Assembly: GCA_032718475.1 (NCBI GenBank) | Contig: JAUCBJ010008321.1 | Span: 1 to 46,399 of the forward strand | Reading direction: 5' to 3' | DNA length: 46,399 nucleotides | From: Nemertoderma westbladi | Taxonomy: Eukaryota; Xenacoelomorpha; Nemertodermatida; Nemertodermatidae | Shown: positions 23,730 to 36,300 of the stretch, piece after piece | Position numbering within the stretch: the stretch's first letter is position 1 | How the letters are laid out: every line of letters begins with the position of its first letter | Made by a program: the position numbers and the translations under genes | Notes under the pieces: model-generated | Told to the model about the DNA's origin: nothing | Seen by the model: only the letters and a program-made list of their open reading frames with translations | Databases searched by the model: none

Positions 23730-24991
23730 AGAAAGGCATTTCCTAAAGGAAATGCAACCACGAAGCTAAGGAAAATTAAACAAACGGCCACAATTTGGTT
23801 CGTTGCTTAGCCTAGTTTAGTAGCATTTGCCAATAAATAACTTCTATTCCCATGGAAACTAGAGTTCTCTGGAACTGTTGGTTTTACCTTTGAAAAAAGA
23901 TTCAGTCCAGATTGTGGTTCAGATAACACATATCGAGTTTCAGAAAATATTGTAGTTTATGTCCAAATTACAGATTTTCTATCAAAATGCATCTGTTTGC
24001 AGTGGTTGTCATGGAAACTGAAAAATAGAACAATGTAATTCGGATGCAGAATAAGTCATATAGTGGGGGTAGGGGTTAATCCCAAGTCATAATACTATTA
24101 ACTTGTGCTTCAAATTATCATTTTATTAATTTTAACATCTGTTTAGTCTTGTTGCTATGGTAACTGGATTTTCTAATTAACTTCGAACGGCTTGTATATG
24201 GACCTTATAGATGAGTTGCAAAACCCCAAGTTTATATATATTACAGTTTTGCTACAAATAGAGTTATCAATATAGATTTGAATGATATAGAGTTTAATAA
24301 ACTACAGTTACCATGGTAACTAAATTTCTGGAATAATTTAAGTTTCACTAAAAGTTCCAACTAGAGGTCCAGATAACACATACCCAGTTTTGTAAAATTT
24401 TATCGTGAAGTCTATGTCCAAATGAATAAGTTTTGAATAAAAACATCTGTTTTCAGCGGTTGTCATGGTAACTGAAAAATAGAACAATGTAATTCAGATG
24501 CAGAATAAGTTATATAGTGGGGGTAGGGGTTGGTCCCAAGTCATAACACCTTGCCTTTAGGCCTCAAATTTACATTTTATAAATTTTAACATCTGTTTAT
24601 CCCGGTTGCCAAGGTAACTGGATTTTCTATTTAGCCTCAATCGGATCTGCTATGGACCTTATAGTTGTGTTGCGAAACCCCAAGTTTATATCTATTATAG
24701 TTTTCCTACAAATAGAGTTATAAATATTGACTTGAAATACATAGACTTTTTTTGAAGTCCGTTGCCATGGAAACCAGATTTTTCCTGGATATGAGACCCG
24801 GCCCAAAAGATGCGCCTCGTCGAGTAGTATATACATGCAAAATTTCAGGGTACTTTTAAAGGCTAGTTTTTTCACCTATCAAAAAAAAACAAATCTGCTC
24901 CATACAAGTAAAATAGCCCACTATGAATAGACCATCTCAGCTAAGGAAAATCTTTCTTAGCGAAAGTAGTTGATTTTCCTTAGCTTCGTGG
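23730..24991 (+). mobile_element. X-box-bearing element, copy A
   Basis: The copy opens with AGAAAGGCATTTCCTAAAGG and then CCACGAAGCTAAGGAAAAT; it ends with the inverse ATTTTCCTTAGCTTCGTGG. Just before the end, CTAAGGAAAATC and GATTTTCCTTAG form a 12-bp stem. It carries seven 14-bp palindromes near the RFX X-box consensus GTTRCCATGGYAAC, at 23846, 24005, 24152, 24307, 24459, 24605 and 24761. No transposase frame is present, so it is non-autonomous. The superfamily is unknown: the terminal inverted repeats suggest a DNA transposon, while the subterminal hairpin leaves other classes open. Confidence 0.82.
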
Positions 24992-25035
24992 ACTATGGAC
25001 CTTACAGATGAGTTGCAAAACCCCAAATTTATACG

Positions 25036-26301
25036 AGAAAGGCATTTCCTAAAGGAAATGCAACCACGAAGCTAAGGAAAATTAAACAAACGGCCACACT
25101 TTGGTTCGTTGCTTAGCCTCGTTTAGTAGCAATTGTCAATAATTAACTTCTATTCCCATGGAAACTAGAGTTCTCTGGAACTGTTGCTTTAACCTTTGAA
25201 AAAAAATTCAGTACAGATTGTGGTTCAGATAACACATATACTGAGTTTCAGAAAATATTGTAGTTTATGTCCAAATTACCGATTTTCTATCAAAATGCAT
25301 CTGTTTGCAGTGGTTGTCATGGAAACTGAAAAATAGAACAATGTAATTCGGATGCAGAATAAGTCATATAGTGGGGGTAGGGGTTAGTCCCAAGTCATAA
25401 TACTATTAACTTGTGCTTCAAATTATCATTTTATAAATTTTAACATCTGTTTAGACTTGTTGCTATGGTAACTGTATTTTCTAATTAACCTCAAACGGCT
25501 TGGATATGGATCTTATAGATGAGTTGCAAAACCCCAAGTTTATATATATTACAGTTTTGCTACAAATAGAGTTATCAATATAGATTTGAATGATATAGAG
25601 TTTAATAAACTACAGTTACCATGGTAACTAAATTTCTGGAATAATTTAAGTTTCACTAAAAGTTCCAACTAGTGGTCCAGATAACACATACCCAGTTTTG
25701 TAAAATTTTATCGTGAAGTCTATGTCCAAATGAATAAGTTTTGAATAAAAACATCTGTTTTCAGCGGTTGTCATGGTAACTGCAAAATAGAACAATGTAA
25801 TTCGGACGCAGAATAAGTTATATAGTGGGGGTAGGGGTTGGTCCCAAGTCATAACACCTTAACCTTAGGCTTCAAATTAACATTTTATAAATTTTAACAT
25901 CTGTTTAGCCCGGTTGCCAAGGTAACTGGATTTTCTATTTAACCTCAATCGGCTCTGCTATGGACCTTATAGTTGTGTTGAGAAACCCCAAGTTTATATC
26001 TATTATAGTTTTCCTACAAATAGAGTTACAAATATTGACTTGAAATACATAGACTTTTTTCTAAGTCCGTTGCCATGGAAACCAGATTTTTCCTGGATAT
26101 GAGACCCAGCCCAAAAGATGCGCCTCGATCGAGTAGTATATACATGCAAAATTTCAGGGTACTTTTAAAGGCTAGTTTTTTCGCCGAGTCAAAAAACACC
26201 AAATCTGCCTCATACAAGTAAAATAGCCCACTATGAATAGACCATCTCAGCTAAGGAAAATCTTTCTTAGCGAAAGTAGTTGATTTTCCTTAGCTTCGTG
26301 G
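25036..26301 (+). mobile_element. X-box-bearing element, copy B
   Basis: Full-length and close to copy A throughout. X-box-like sites start at 25152, 25313, 25459, 25615, 25767, 25913 and 26069. Between A and B, 24992-25035 resembles an internal piece of the same element (GAGTTGCAAAACCCCAA), suggesting insertion into, or unequal exchange with, a further copy. Confidence 0.82.
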
Positions 26302-26316
26302 ATTTATTACATTACT

Positions 26317-27566
26317 AGAAAGGCATTTCCTAAAGGAAATGCAACCACGAAGCTAAGGAAAATTAGACACTCTTTGACTCATCAGTTCATTGATTTACCG
26401 AGTTAAAAGAACTCCCGGTATTGCCAAGGTAACTGGACTTTTCTAGAAATGCTGAGTTTTACATTAAGATCTAGTTTGTGGTTCCAGGTGACACATCGAC
26501 TTCAAGGAAGCTTCATTGAGTAGTTTATGTGCAAAATTAATTATTAATTTGTTAAAAAGTCTGTTTGCAGTGGTTGTCAAGGTAACTGGCAAATAGAACA
26601 ACGTAGATTGGATGCAGAATAAGTGATATTATGGTGGTAGGGGTTGGTCCCAAGTCATAATGCCTTTAACTTGTGTTTCTAATTATAATTTTTTAAATTA
26701 TAACATCTGTTTAGCCTGGTTACCAAGGTAACTGGATTTTCTAATTAACCACAATTGGCTCCTCTAAGGACCTTCCTTATAGTTGAGTTGGGAAACCCAA
26801 TATTTATATCTAATACAGTTTTCCTACAAACAAGAGTTAAAAATATAGACTTGAATGATATTGACTTTAATAAGCTCCAGTTACCATGGTAACTAGATAT
26901 TTCTGGAATGTTTTGAGTTTCACTAAAAGTTCCAACTAGTGGTCCAGATAACACATACCCAGTTTTGTAAAATTTTATCGTGAAGTCTATGTCCAAATGA
27001 ATAATTGTTGTATAAAAACATCTGTTTTCAGCGGTTGTCATGGTAACTGCAAAATAGAACAATCAAATTCGGACGCAGAATAAGTTATATAGTGGGGGTA
27101 GGGATTGGTCCCAAGTCATCACACCTTAACCTTAGGCTTCAAATTAACATTTTAAAAATTTTAACATCTGTTTAGCCCGGTTGCCAAGGTAACTGGATTT
27201 TCTATTTAACCTCAATCGGCTCTGCTATGGACCTTATAGTTGTGTTGAGAAACCCCAAGTTTATATGTATTATAGTTTTCCTACAAATAGAGTTACAAAT
27301 ATTGACTTGAAATACATAGACTTTTTTCTAAGTCCGTTGCCATGGAAACCAGATTTTTCCTGGATATGAGACCCATCCCACACGACGCGCCTTGATGAGT
27401 TGTATATACATGCAAAATTTCAGGGTACTTTTAAAGGCTAGTTTTTTCACCTATCAAAAAACACTAAATCTGCTCCATACAAGTAAAACAGCCCACTATG
27501 AATAGACCATCTCAGCTAAGGAAAATCTTTCTTAGCGAAAGTAGTTGATTTTCCTTAGCTTCGTGG
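26317..27566 (+). mobile_element. X-box-bearing element, copy C
   Basis: Same ends as copies A and B; the first third is more diverged. X-box-like sites start at 26420, 26573, 26719, 26880, 27034, 27180 and 27336. Its last third is nearly identical to copy B. Confidence 0.82.
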
Positions 27567-27830
27567 ACAGTTAGAAAGCACAATAGAAAGTGAAACATTA
27601 TGACTGAAGTAGTTCTTACTAAAAGCCTTTAAAAAACATACATACTTTAGCAGCTTCAAACTACAGGAGTTAACATGTACATGTACAAAGCAGACTAGGC
27701 AGGGGTGCCCTGTTAATGTTAGGGATTAAATTCAATGTTATTGAGTTTATTGTTTTTTCCTTAAAGTTTCCCACTCATCTACAAATGTGTTAGTCAAAGT
27801 CAAGCTAACATTAAAGCAGTGACCGTCACA

Positions 27831-27945
27831 AAAGTCAACCCCCCCCCCCCCCCCCCCCCCCGTCACAAAATGTCACGCAAGCTCGACCCCCCCCCCCCCC
27901 CCCCCCCCCCCTAGTGCGTGACATACTTTATGAACGCCCACTAAA
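27831..27945 (-). repeat. poly-C dispersed repeat, inverted copy
   Basis: Two C runs of more than 20 bases are separated by GTCACAAAATGTCACGCAAG, ending GTGCGTGACATACTTTATGA. Reverse-complemented, it begins with the GTTCATAAAGTATG motif of the 23583 copy. Confidence 0.75.
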
Positions 27946-28671
27946 GTCAATTATTTAAAATTAGGCAGCATCTTAATTTTTGGGTCACCAAATGTTTCAA
28001 TGATATGCGGATTTTGGTTCCCTTAACTCAGTCGTAGACTTTATACACTATTGACGTTCCAACTCTAGACATTTTGTTTTGAAACACATATGATATCAAT
28101 CCAACGATAATATTGGCTACTATATTTCGAATCTCATAAAAACGGTGAATAATTTCCTTAAATAGAAATAAATTAGACTGACTTAGATTGACGTTATATT
28201 TTCTGTATTTCTGTAGATGTTGATATAGTAAATACAGCAGATGCCCAAAAATAAGTTGATCTCTAATTTTAAAATATTTAAAAACTATATTTTCTAAACT
28301 TTAGGTATTTATTGTTATATCTATAAAATGAACCATTAAATTATTGCATAAAAATAATTAGTTAAATTAAATATCAACAAAATTAAATATTGACTTTCAC
28401 TCTTTACGTAAAATAACTAACTAAATTACAGTAAAACTTGTACTTTATTTACCGGTAAATAAGTAAATTATATTTGAATTCATCCCAGACTGCCGCACTG
28501 TTAACTTAAACCTAAACTGACCATACAACACTACGTACTGAATTGTTTTTAAAATTAAATAATATTTAAATAAATACATTTTGAAATATGTCTAGTATTG
28601 CTGATAATTATGTTACTAAATTTATTAAATTGCGACAAAACCAAACTAATTCTACAACAACTTTCATTCCA
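27946..28671. other. AT-rich gap downstream of NCAPG2
   Basis: No gene, RNA or full element recognised. Confidence 0.55.
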
Positions 28672-28677
28672 TTTATT
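28672..28677 (-). terminator. poly(A) signal of NCAPG2
   Basis: AATAAA on the minus strand lies about 95 nt after the NCAPG2 stop codon. Confidence 0.65.
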
Positions 28678-28769
28678 GAGAAAAAAAATTACAGACATAG
28701 AATGTCACAAAAAAATAACAAAAAATAAATTTGACGAGCGAAATATCATAAAATAAATAAACGTGGACC

Positions 28770-30391
28770 TCATGGTAGTCGGAGTAAAACAGACTCGCAC
28801 ATGTCAGTCGCCGATTGGAGGGGTTCGGGGCTTTGGGCGTACGAATGATAATTGGACAAACCGAACTGAATAGCGAGAACAGCCTGGCGGAGTTCCGGGG
28901 GAATCGGCTTAACCGAATGCGATACCACATTCAACCACACGATGGCGACACAGAGTGAAGTAGGATCCGAGTGATTGGTTGTGGAGACTAGATGTTCGAC
29001 GAAATTCGACGCCCAGTCGTCGGTAAAAACCGACTCCGCGATGAATCCGGCGACAAGTCCGAACCCTCGCGCTTCAGTTACGTCCGGGAACTCTACCGCT
29101 AGATGGCGTTTAACAACGCCTATCAACCAATCGGCGACCGGGGACCGGAACGCCTCGCCCAGCCGCGGATTCATCCGTCCAATCCGCGACCATTCCGCCA
29201 ACACCGCGCGGAGTCGGTGGCCGTTGGCGCGTTCCGTCCCGGTTCCGGCGGCGGAATCCATCGCGGTCAACAGGGCCGGGAGGAGACGAGCGAGAGTGGC
29301 GGCGATCTCGGAGACGTTCGCCGCCGAGAGAAAATAATCGGAATCAACCGAGGTGAAAGTCAGAGTGAAAAGAAACTTAATAACCATGGAAACGCTAGAT
29401 TCGGAAAGTTCTAGAAAAAATATCAAAATTTCTAGAATATTAGAAACAACTTCGTTTTGAATTTGGGAAGTTATTGGAAGAAAATCAGTTGCTAAGTGAA
29501 TTATAGAGGGCAATAAAGTGACCAAATAAGGGTTGTTTATATTTCCCGGGTTGTCGTTTATAACACTGAGTGTCCAACTGATAGTTGGGGATAGAAGGTC
29601 GAGAAATATATCGTCGGTTAGCATCGCGTTCGTGAGGATTACCAGTTGGTTAGCGCGAACCGCGAACTGGAAGTCGGCGAGACGACGGGTACAGAAGGAC
29701 GAGCGCAACGAGCGACGAGTCGACGGTAGGAGGGCGGCCAGGGCGGCGAGACGCGTGCGGGGTTGGGGGTTGTTGAGTACGATGTAGCGGACGCGATGGG
29801 CGGTGAGGATCGCGTCGAGGTAGACCAGAGCCAAGGCGGGACGCGGAGGATCCGGCTCCGTGATACGGACAACGCGACGTCTGTTAGTCGGAGTCGGAGA
29901 CGGAAGCAACGCGGATTCCAACCAATCCGATATCAGATCGAGTAACTGAACTGACTGATTCCACTGGCAGATTGTAAATATAAGAGGCGCAATGCGATCC
30001 CTCCACTCCCGCTTCTTCCCCTCCTCCCTACGGGGGACTCGTTTACCATCGCCTCCTCCTATCTCCTTGAGGCATTGCTCTTCCTCCACGTCGAGGTGTT
30101 TCAACCGCGACAGGAAGGATTTACTTATAGCCGGTAAGGAGGCCGGCGGGAGGTATCCCGCTATTATCGTGCACGCAGCCACGCACGCCGGATCCTGGAA
30201 GGCTCGCAGCACCAACGGGAGAGCCGCCGACGATTTGATCCATAACTTCTTCTTTAGTCGTTGGTTGTCCGGTTTCGATAGGTTGTGGTTTATCCGAACC
30301 CACAGGATGGCAACCGCTTCCAACATTCCCGATATTAATCCTGTGTGATCCAAACTCAACACGTCGGAATCTATACCAGCAACTTCTTCTT
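28770..30391 (-). CDS. NCAPG2: NCAPG2 exon 3 (terminal)
   Basis: The acceptor AATTACAG|AA completes the split Glu codon after exon 2 and continues EEVAGIDSDVLSLDHTG. The exon encodes the C-terminal half, with LALVYLDAIL matching human LALVYIEYLL, and ends at the stop at 28770-28772. Confidence 0.92.
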
Positions 30392-33300
30392 CTGTAATTA
30401 AATTAACAAACTTAACATATTTTTTTATTATTATTATTAGAATTTAACACAGCTGTTACAATTCTCGATACAATTGAGGTGGATAATTCAAAGTAATTAT
30501 TGGTCAAAGACTCATTATATGTATCATAATGTATCATATATGTATAATAATAATATATGCATCATATGTATCATGTATCATGTAACATATCATATCATAA
30601 AATAGAATATATATAATCATATGTTTAGCAGCAGCTTGATCTAGTGGTGACATTCCTGGGCTTCCAATTAGGGAGCCCTGGTTCGATCCCTAGATGGGGC
30701 AGCACTATTTTGGCACAGTGTTTTAAATGCTGCAGCCTAGCCCAACCCCGGCTTTCATCCTACAGTGGTCGATAAACGGGAACCAAGGCAACTTGAGAAA
30801 CATAGTGGAAGGGTTTACTGTGGAAGATCACCCATGGTGGTGAACAGACATTCCTTTAGGAAACGGAGTGGAAGGGTTTACTGTGGAAGATCACCCATGG
30901 TGGTGAACAGGTATTCCTTGGCTTAACGAGCCTAAAAGATTCTCCCATTCATAATCATATGTTTACTCAATTGCTTTGAAACTAAATTTTTTTGCGACTT
31001 TTTAGTTGCATGGAAACCCGATTCATAAACACAAACGTTTTAACAACTGGAATGAATTAACGTTCTGGAACTGCATAATTAATACGGAGGGGAAGGGAGC
31101 CTTCTGGTTTAAGGCAACCCCCACGAGGTAAATAAATTATTATACTGACGGTGAATAACTGCATGTTAATTCTCTATAAATAGTTTCGCGAGATGGTTTC
31201 TCGGGTTGAGTATATAGAACTCAAATACCGTACTCATTGTGACCAATTAATTATCTCCTTCTATCACCATCTTAGGTAATATAAGAGCTTCGAGAATTTG
31301 AGATCAAAATATCCCAATCCTGATGTATAATCAGTAACATTGGCTCGAACCGGTGTGGAAACCCTGAGGACTTTTGTACATTTTTTTTGTAGCGTATGGT
31401 AATTAATTTGGGCTATCTCTCATTTGCTCTATGCAAGGTATTATAATCCGGCATCGCATATGCAAGCAGGTGTTTGTAACTTCATATTAATATTCAAATA
31501 AAACTTAATTACCGGTATGAAGGAAGATTCCAGCCCAACCAACCGCAATTACATGGTCCCTCGTAAATTATCATTACTTTACAACTCACCTGGTACATTC
31601 TCCTTAGCCGCCTCCCCTTGCTCCCGCTCACCTGGTACATTCTCCTTAGCCGCCTCCCCTTGCTCCCACTCACCTGGTACATTCTCCTTAGCCGCCTCCC
31701 CTTGCTCCCACTCACCTGGTACATTCTCCTTAGCCGCCTCCCCTTGCTCCCACTCACCTGGTACATTCTCCTTAGCCGCCTCCCCTTGCTCCCGCTCACC
31801 TGGTACATTCTCCTTAGCCGCCTCCCCTTGCTCCCACTCACCTGGTACATTCTCCTTAGCCGCCTCCCCTTGCTCCCACTCACCTGGTACATTCTCCTTA
31901 GCCGCCTCCCCTTGCTCCCACTCACCTGGTACATTCTCCTTAGCTGCCTCCCCTTGCTCCCACTCACCTGGTACATTCTCCTTAGCCGCCTCCCCTTGCT
32001 CCCACTCACCTGGTACATTCTCCTTAGCCGCCTCCCCTTGCTCCCACTCACCTGGTACATTCTCCTTAGCCGCCTCCCCTTGCTCCCACTCACCTGGTAC
32101 ATTCTCCTTAGCCGCCTCCCCTTGCTCCCACTCACCTGGTACATTCTCCTTAGCCGCCTCCCCTTGCTCCCGCTCACCTGGTACATTCTCCTTAGCTGCC
32201 TCCCCTTGCTCCCGCTCACCTGGTACATTCTCCTTAGCCGCCTCCCCTTGCTCCCGCTCACCTGGTACATTCTCCTTAGCTGCCTCCCCTTGCTCCCACT
32301 CACCTGGTACATTCTCCTTAGCTGCCTCCCCTTGCTCCCACTCACCTGGTACATTCTCCTTAGCCGCCTCCCCTTGCTCCCACTCACCTGGTACATTCTC
32401 CTTAGCCGCCTCCCCTTGCTCCCACTCACCTGGTACATTCTCCTTAGCCGCCTCCCCTTGCTCCCACTCACCTGGTACATTCTCCTTAGCCGCCTCCCCT
32501 TGCTCCCACTCACCTGGTACATTCTCCTTAGCCGCCTCCCCTTGCTCCCACTCACCTGGTACATTCTCCTTAGCCGCCTCCCCTTGCTCCCACTCACCTG
32601 GTACATTCTCCTTAGCCGCCTCCCCTTGCTCCCACTCACCTGGTACATTCTCCTTAGCCGCCTCCCCTTGCTCCCACTCACCTGGTACATTCTCCTTAGC
32701 CGCCTCCCCTTGCTCCCACTCACCTGGTACATTCTCCTTAGCCGCCTCCCCTTGCTCCCGCTCACCTGGTACATTCTCCTTAGCTGCCTCCCCTTGCTCC
32801 CACTCACCTGGTACATTCTCCTTAGCTGCCTCCCCTTGCTCCCACTCACCTGGTACATTCTCCTTAGCCGCCTCCCCTTGCTCCCACTCACCTGGTACAT
32901 TCTCCTTAGCCGCCTCCCCTTGCTCCCACTCACCTGGTACATTCTCCTTAGCCGCCTCCCCTTGCTCCCACTCACCTGGTACATTCTCCTTAGCCGCCTC
33001 CCCTTGCTCCCACTCACCTGGTACATTCTCCTTAGCCGCCTCCCCTTGCTCCCACTCACCTGGTACATTCTCCTTAGCCGCCTCCCCTTGCTCCCACTCA
33101 CCTGGTACATTCTCCTTAGCCGCCTCCCTTTGCTCCCGCTCACCTGGTACATTCTCCTTAGCCGCCTCCCTTTGCTCCCACTCACCTGGTACATTCTCCT
33201 TAGCCGCCTCCCCTTGCTCCCGCTCACCTGGTACATTCTCCTTAGCCGCCTCCCTTTGCTCCCACTCACCTGGTACATTCTCCTTAGCCGCCTCCCCTTG

Positions 33301-36300
33301 GTCCCGCTCACCTGGTACATTCTCCTTAGCCGCCTCCCTTTGCTCCCGCTCACCTGGTACATTCTCCTTAGCCGCCTCCCTTTGCTCCCACTCACCTGGT
33401 ACATTCTCCTTAGCCGCCTCCCCTTGCTCCCGCTCACCTGGTACATTCTCCTTAGCCGCCTCCCTTTGCTCCCACTCACCTGGTACATTCTCCTTAGCCG
33501 CCTCCCCTTGCTCCCGCTCACCTGGTACATTCTCCTTAGCCGCCTCCCCTTGCTCCCGCTCACCTGGTACATTCTCCTTAGCCGCCTCCCTTTGCTCCCA
33601 CTCACCTGGTACATTCTCCTTAGCCGCCTCCCCTTGGTCCCGCTCACCTGGTACATTCTCCTTAGCCGCCTCCCCTTGCTCCCGCTCACCTGGTACATTC
33701 TCCTTAGCTGTCTCCCTTTGCTCCCACTCACCTGGTACATTCTCCTTAGCCGCCTCCCCTTGCTCCCACTCACCTGGTACATTCTCCTTAGCCGCCTCCC
33801 CTTGCTCCCGCTCACCTCGTACATTCTATTTAGCCGCCTCCCCTTGCTCCCACTCACCTGGTACATTCTCCTTAGCCGCCTCCCCTTTCTCCCACTCACC
33901 GGGTACATTCTCCTTAGCCGCCTCCCCTTGCTCCCACTCACCTGGTACATTCTCCTTAGCCGCCTCCCCTTGCTCCCACTCACCTGGTATATTCTCCTTA
34001 GCTGTCTCCCTTTGCTCCCACTCACCTGGTACATTCTCCTTAGCCGCCTCCCCTTGCTCCCACTCACCTGGTACATTCTCCTTAGCCGCCTCCCCTTGCT
34101 CCTGCTCCTCAATCGACCTCCGTTGCTTCGCCATGCTCGCCAACAGGATGAGAACCCACAAGATGAACCGAACGCAGCCCTCGAGATCGACGAAGCGGTG
34201 CACGAACGAATAGAACCGCCTGGCTGCGTTGGGGTTGGACTGCACAAGGTACATACACCGACCGAGGGTTACCTTACCATCGAGCGAGCTGGGCATGTAC
34301 GAGTTAACCGTGAGTTCAACGAGCTTGATAGCCACAGCATCCACGTCGATGGCCAACCTATAGAGGATCTCTTTAAGAGGAACTATGTTCCAGTATTCAG
34401 TAACGTTGGGGCATTTCTTGGTGGCGAGAAGGACGTTTGTTATGGAAAGACGGACAGTCTCCACCTTGTCGTGGAAACGGTGGCCAATAAGGGGGAGAAT
34501 CTTACGGAGAGTTGCGTGGCAAAGAGGGTTGGAGAAGAGGTGGTTGATGCCCTTAAAGAAGAAGTTAAAGACGGTAAAATAGAGACCAACATAGATAGAT
34601 AGATTGGCCTATTAATGTAATTTATTTATAAAAGTCTGGCATATTTTATTTTGACCACAAATTATTTCTTTCATAGATTACATACTTTTCGCACCAAATA
34701 TACTTTTTTACCGCCCCAAAACGATAGCATCAAATTTCATGTTTTCTGTAAGCAATATACATTAAAGCGACGTCTAAATACATATTTATTTCCAAACTTT
34801 CGCACCAAAATATTTAAATTCGTCCCAAAGAATTTTTTATATATTATTATATATATTTTTATATTCGACATTGTTAGCAAGATCGTTTATTGGTCTCTGT
34901 AACCTGCTCCTTCAATTGTTAACAACATCGTTTATTGTTTTGGTTCGAAAAAAGCCATCTCTGTAACCTGGTACTTTTCCTCAATTGTAAACAACATCGT
35001 TTATTGTTTTGGTTAGAAAAATCATATTCAAATATCATATCATATTCAAATAATACTACTATTTTTTTACAATAATATATAACATCCACCAATTTATATA
35101 TAAACTACAAACCTTAATAACAGAAACAACGACGGTATTGTGGGCGTTATTGATAAGTTTATTAACCATCAACTCAATAACAGTCTTAACCCAATCGATA
35201 GGAAGTAGCCGCCAATAGGAGACGAGCAAACGAGAGACCCCTTCGATAACCCAACAGCGCACATCGGGGAATGGATCCTTCATTAGTTTAAATAGGAGGG
35301 TGCATTGTTTAGCGAGGAGGAGTTCATTACTAGCAATAGATTCGGTTGGATCTCGGATGGGGAAAGAAGCTAATAGAATGAGAGCGGCCTGAGCGCGAAC
35401 TCTGTCGTGTGGGGCTTCGAGGGAACGCCATAGGAACGGGGCGTATAGACGCAGTAGCAACGCGTCTACGCCCGGTTGGGACTTACGATCATGGAAGGGA
35501 TTTAGAAACTTACGAATCTTCCCGCTTACATTGGAATCCTTAACTATTACCGCCAAGTACATTAACTCTCGCAAACAAGTTATCTCAAATTCCTCACGAT
35601 TCTCGTCTTCTGATTGTCTCCATGTGTGGTAATAAACCTCGCCTATGTGCCCAGGATGAGCGTAACTAATCAGGCAATCCTTCAAGGCTACGTGCATATC
35701 TAACATACACCCACGATTGCTGAGATAGTTAAACACGAAACTAAGGAAGCGTCTTCCGTTTTCGTTGCTTAATAAAGTATTTCGATTTGTTACAGAACAT
35801 ATTAATTTATTTTTTATAGACGAATTAAAAGTTTGAAGAAATAATGAATCATGTAGTCGCCACAAGCGATTCACTATTTCTTTTGAGTATGTTTGGGTAG
35901 CGACTTTATTTAGTAGCCAGTCAAATGAGTTAGTAACGACCTTGTTTTTATTTAAAAGGTCGCGCTTCCACCACGTTTCGCTAATGCTAACCAACATCGG
36001 TTGCAAAATATATTTACCGGAAACTACCGGCAACTTAGGGAGAAAATCGTGTAGAATCAGTACAGTCTCAAAAAGTTTAGTTGGGACAGAATCGTTTAAG
36101 TTATTGGCTATCGCTTGAATTAATGATAAAATGCATTGCAAACATTGGAAATCGTCACCAGCCCTGGATATATTAACAGGATCCGTATTATCTTTTCTAA
36201 TGATTTCCTCTTTGTTTAATAATTCGAGCACGATATTATGAATGCCACCCCATAATAGTTCACTTTGTTCGTCACTAAATTTTAGGTTCTGCAATTTAAC

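Noticed and set aside
28975-30348. Plus-strand frames of 60-120 residues
   Set aside because: They are antisense shadows of NCAPG2 exon 3, which is locally GC-rich and so has few stops.
31585-34104. CRISPR-like array
   Set aside because: Units are contiguous with no spacers, and the DNA is animal nuclear.
31509-34247. A 912-residue minus-strand frame of repeated GSKGRRLRRMYQVS
   Set aside because: It is the wrong frame of the NCAPG2 minisatellite. A stop-free 42-bp unit keeps several frames open; no start context, family or splicing supports it.
31517-34602. Two plus-strand frames of about 900-1000 residues (PGTFSLAASPCSHS and LPLTWYILLSRLPL repeats)
   Set aside because: They are antisense readings of the same minisatellite and NCAPG2 exon 2. 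The membrane-like look of the second frame comes only from repeated CTC/CTT codons.
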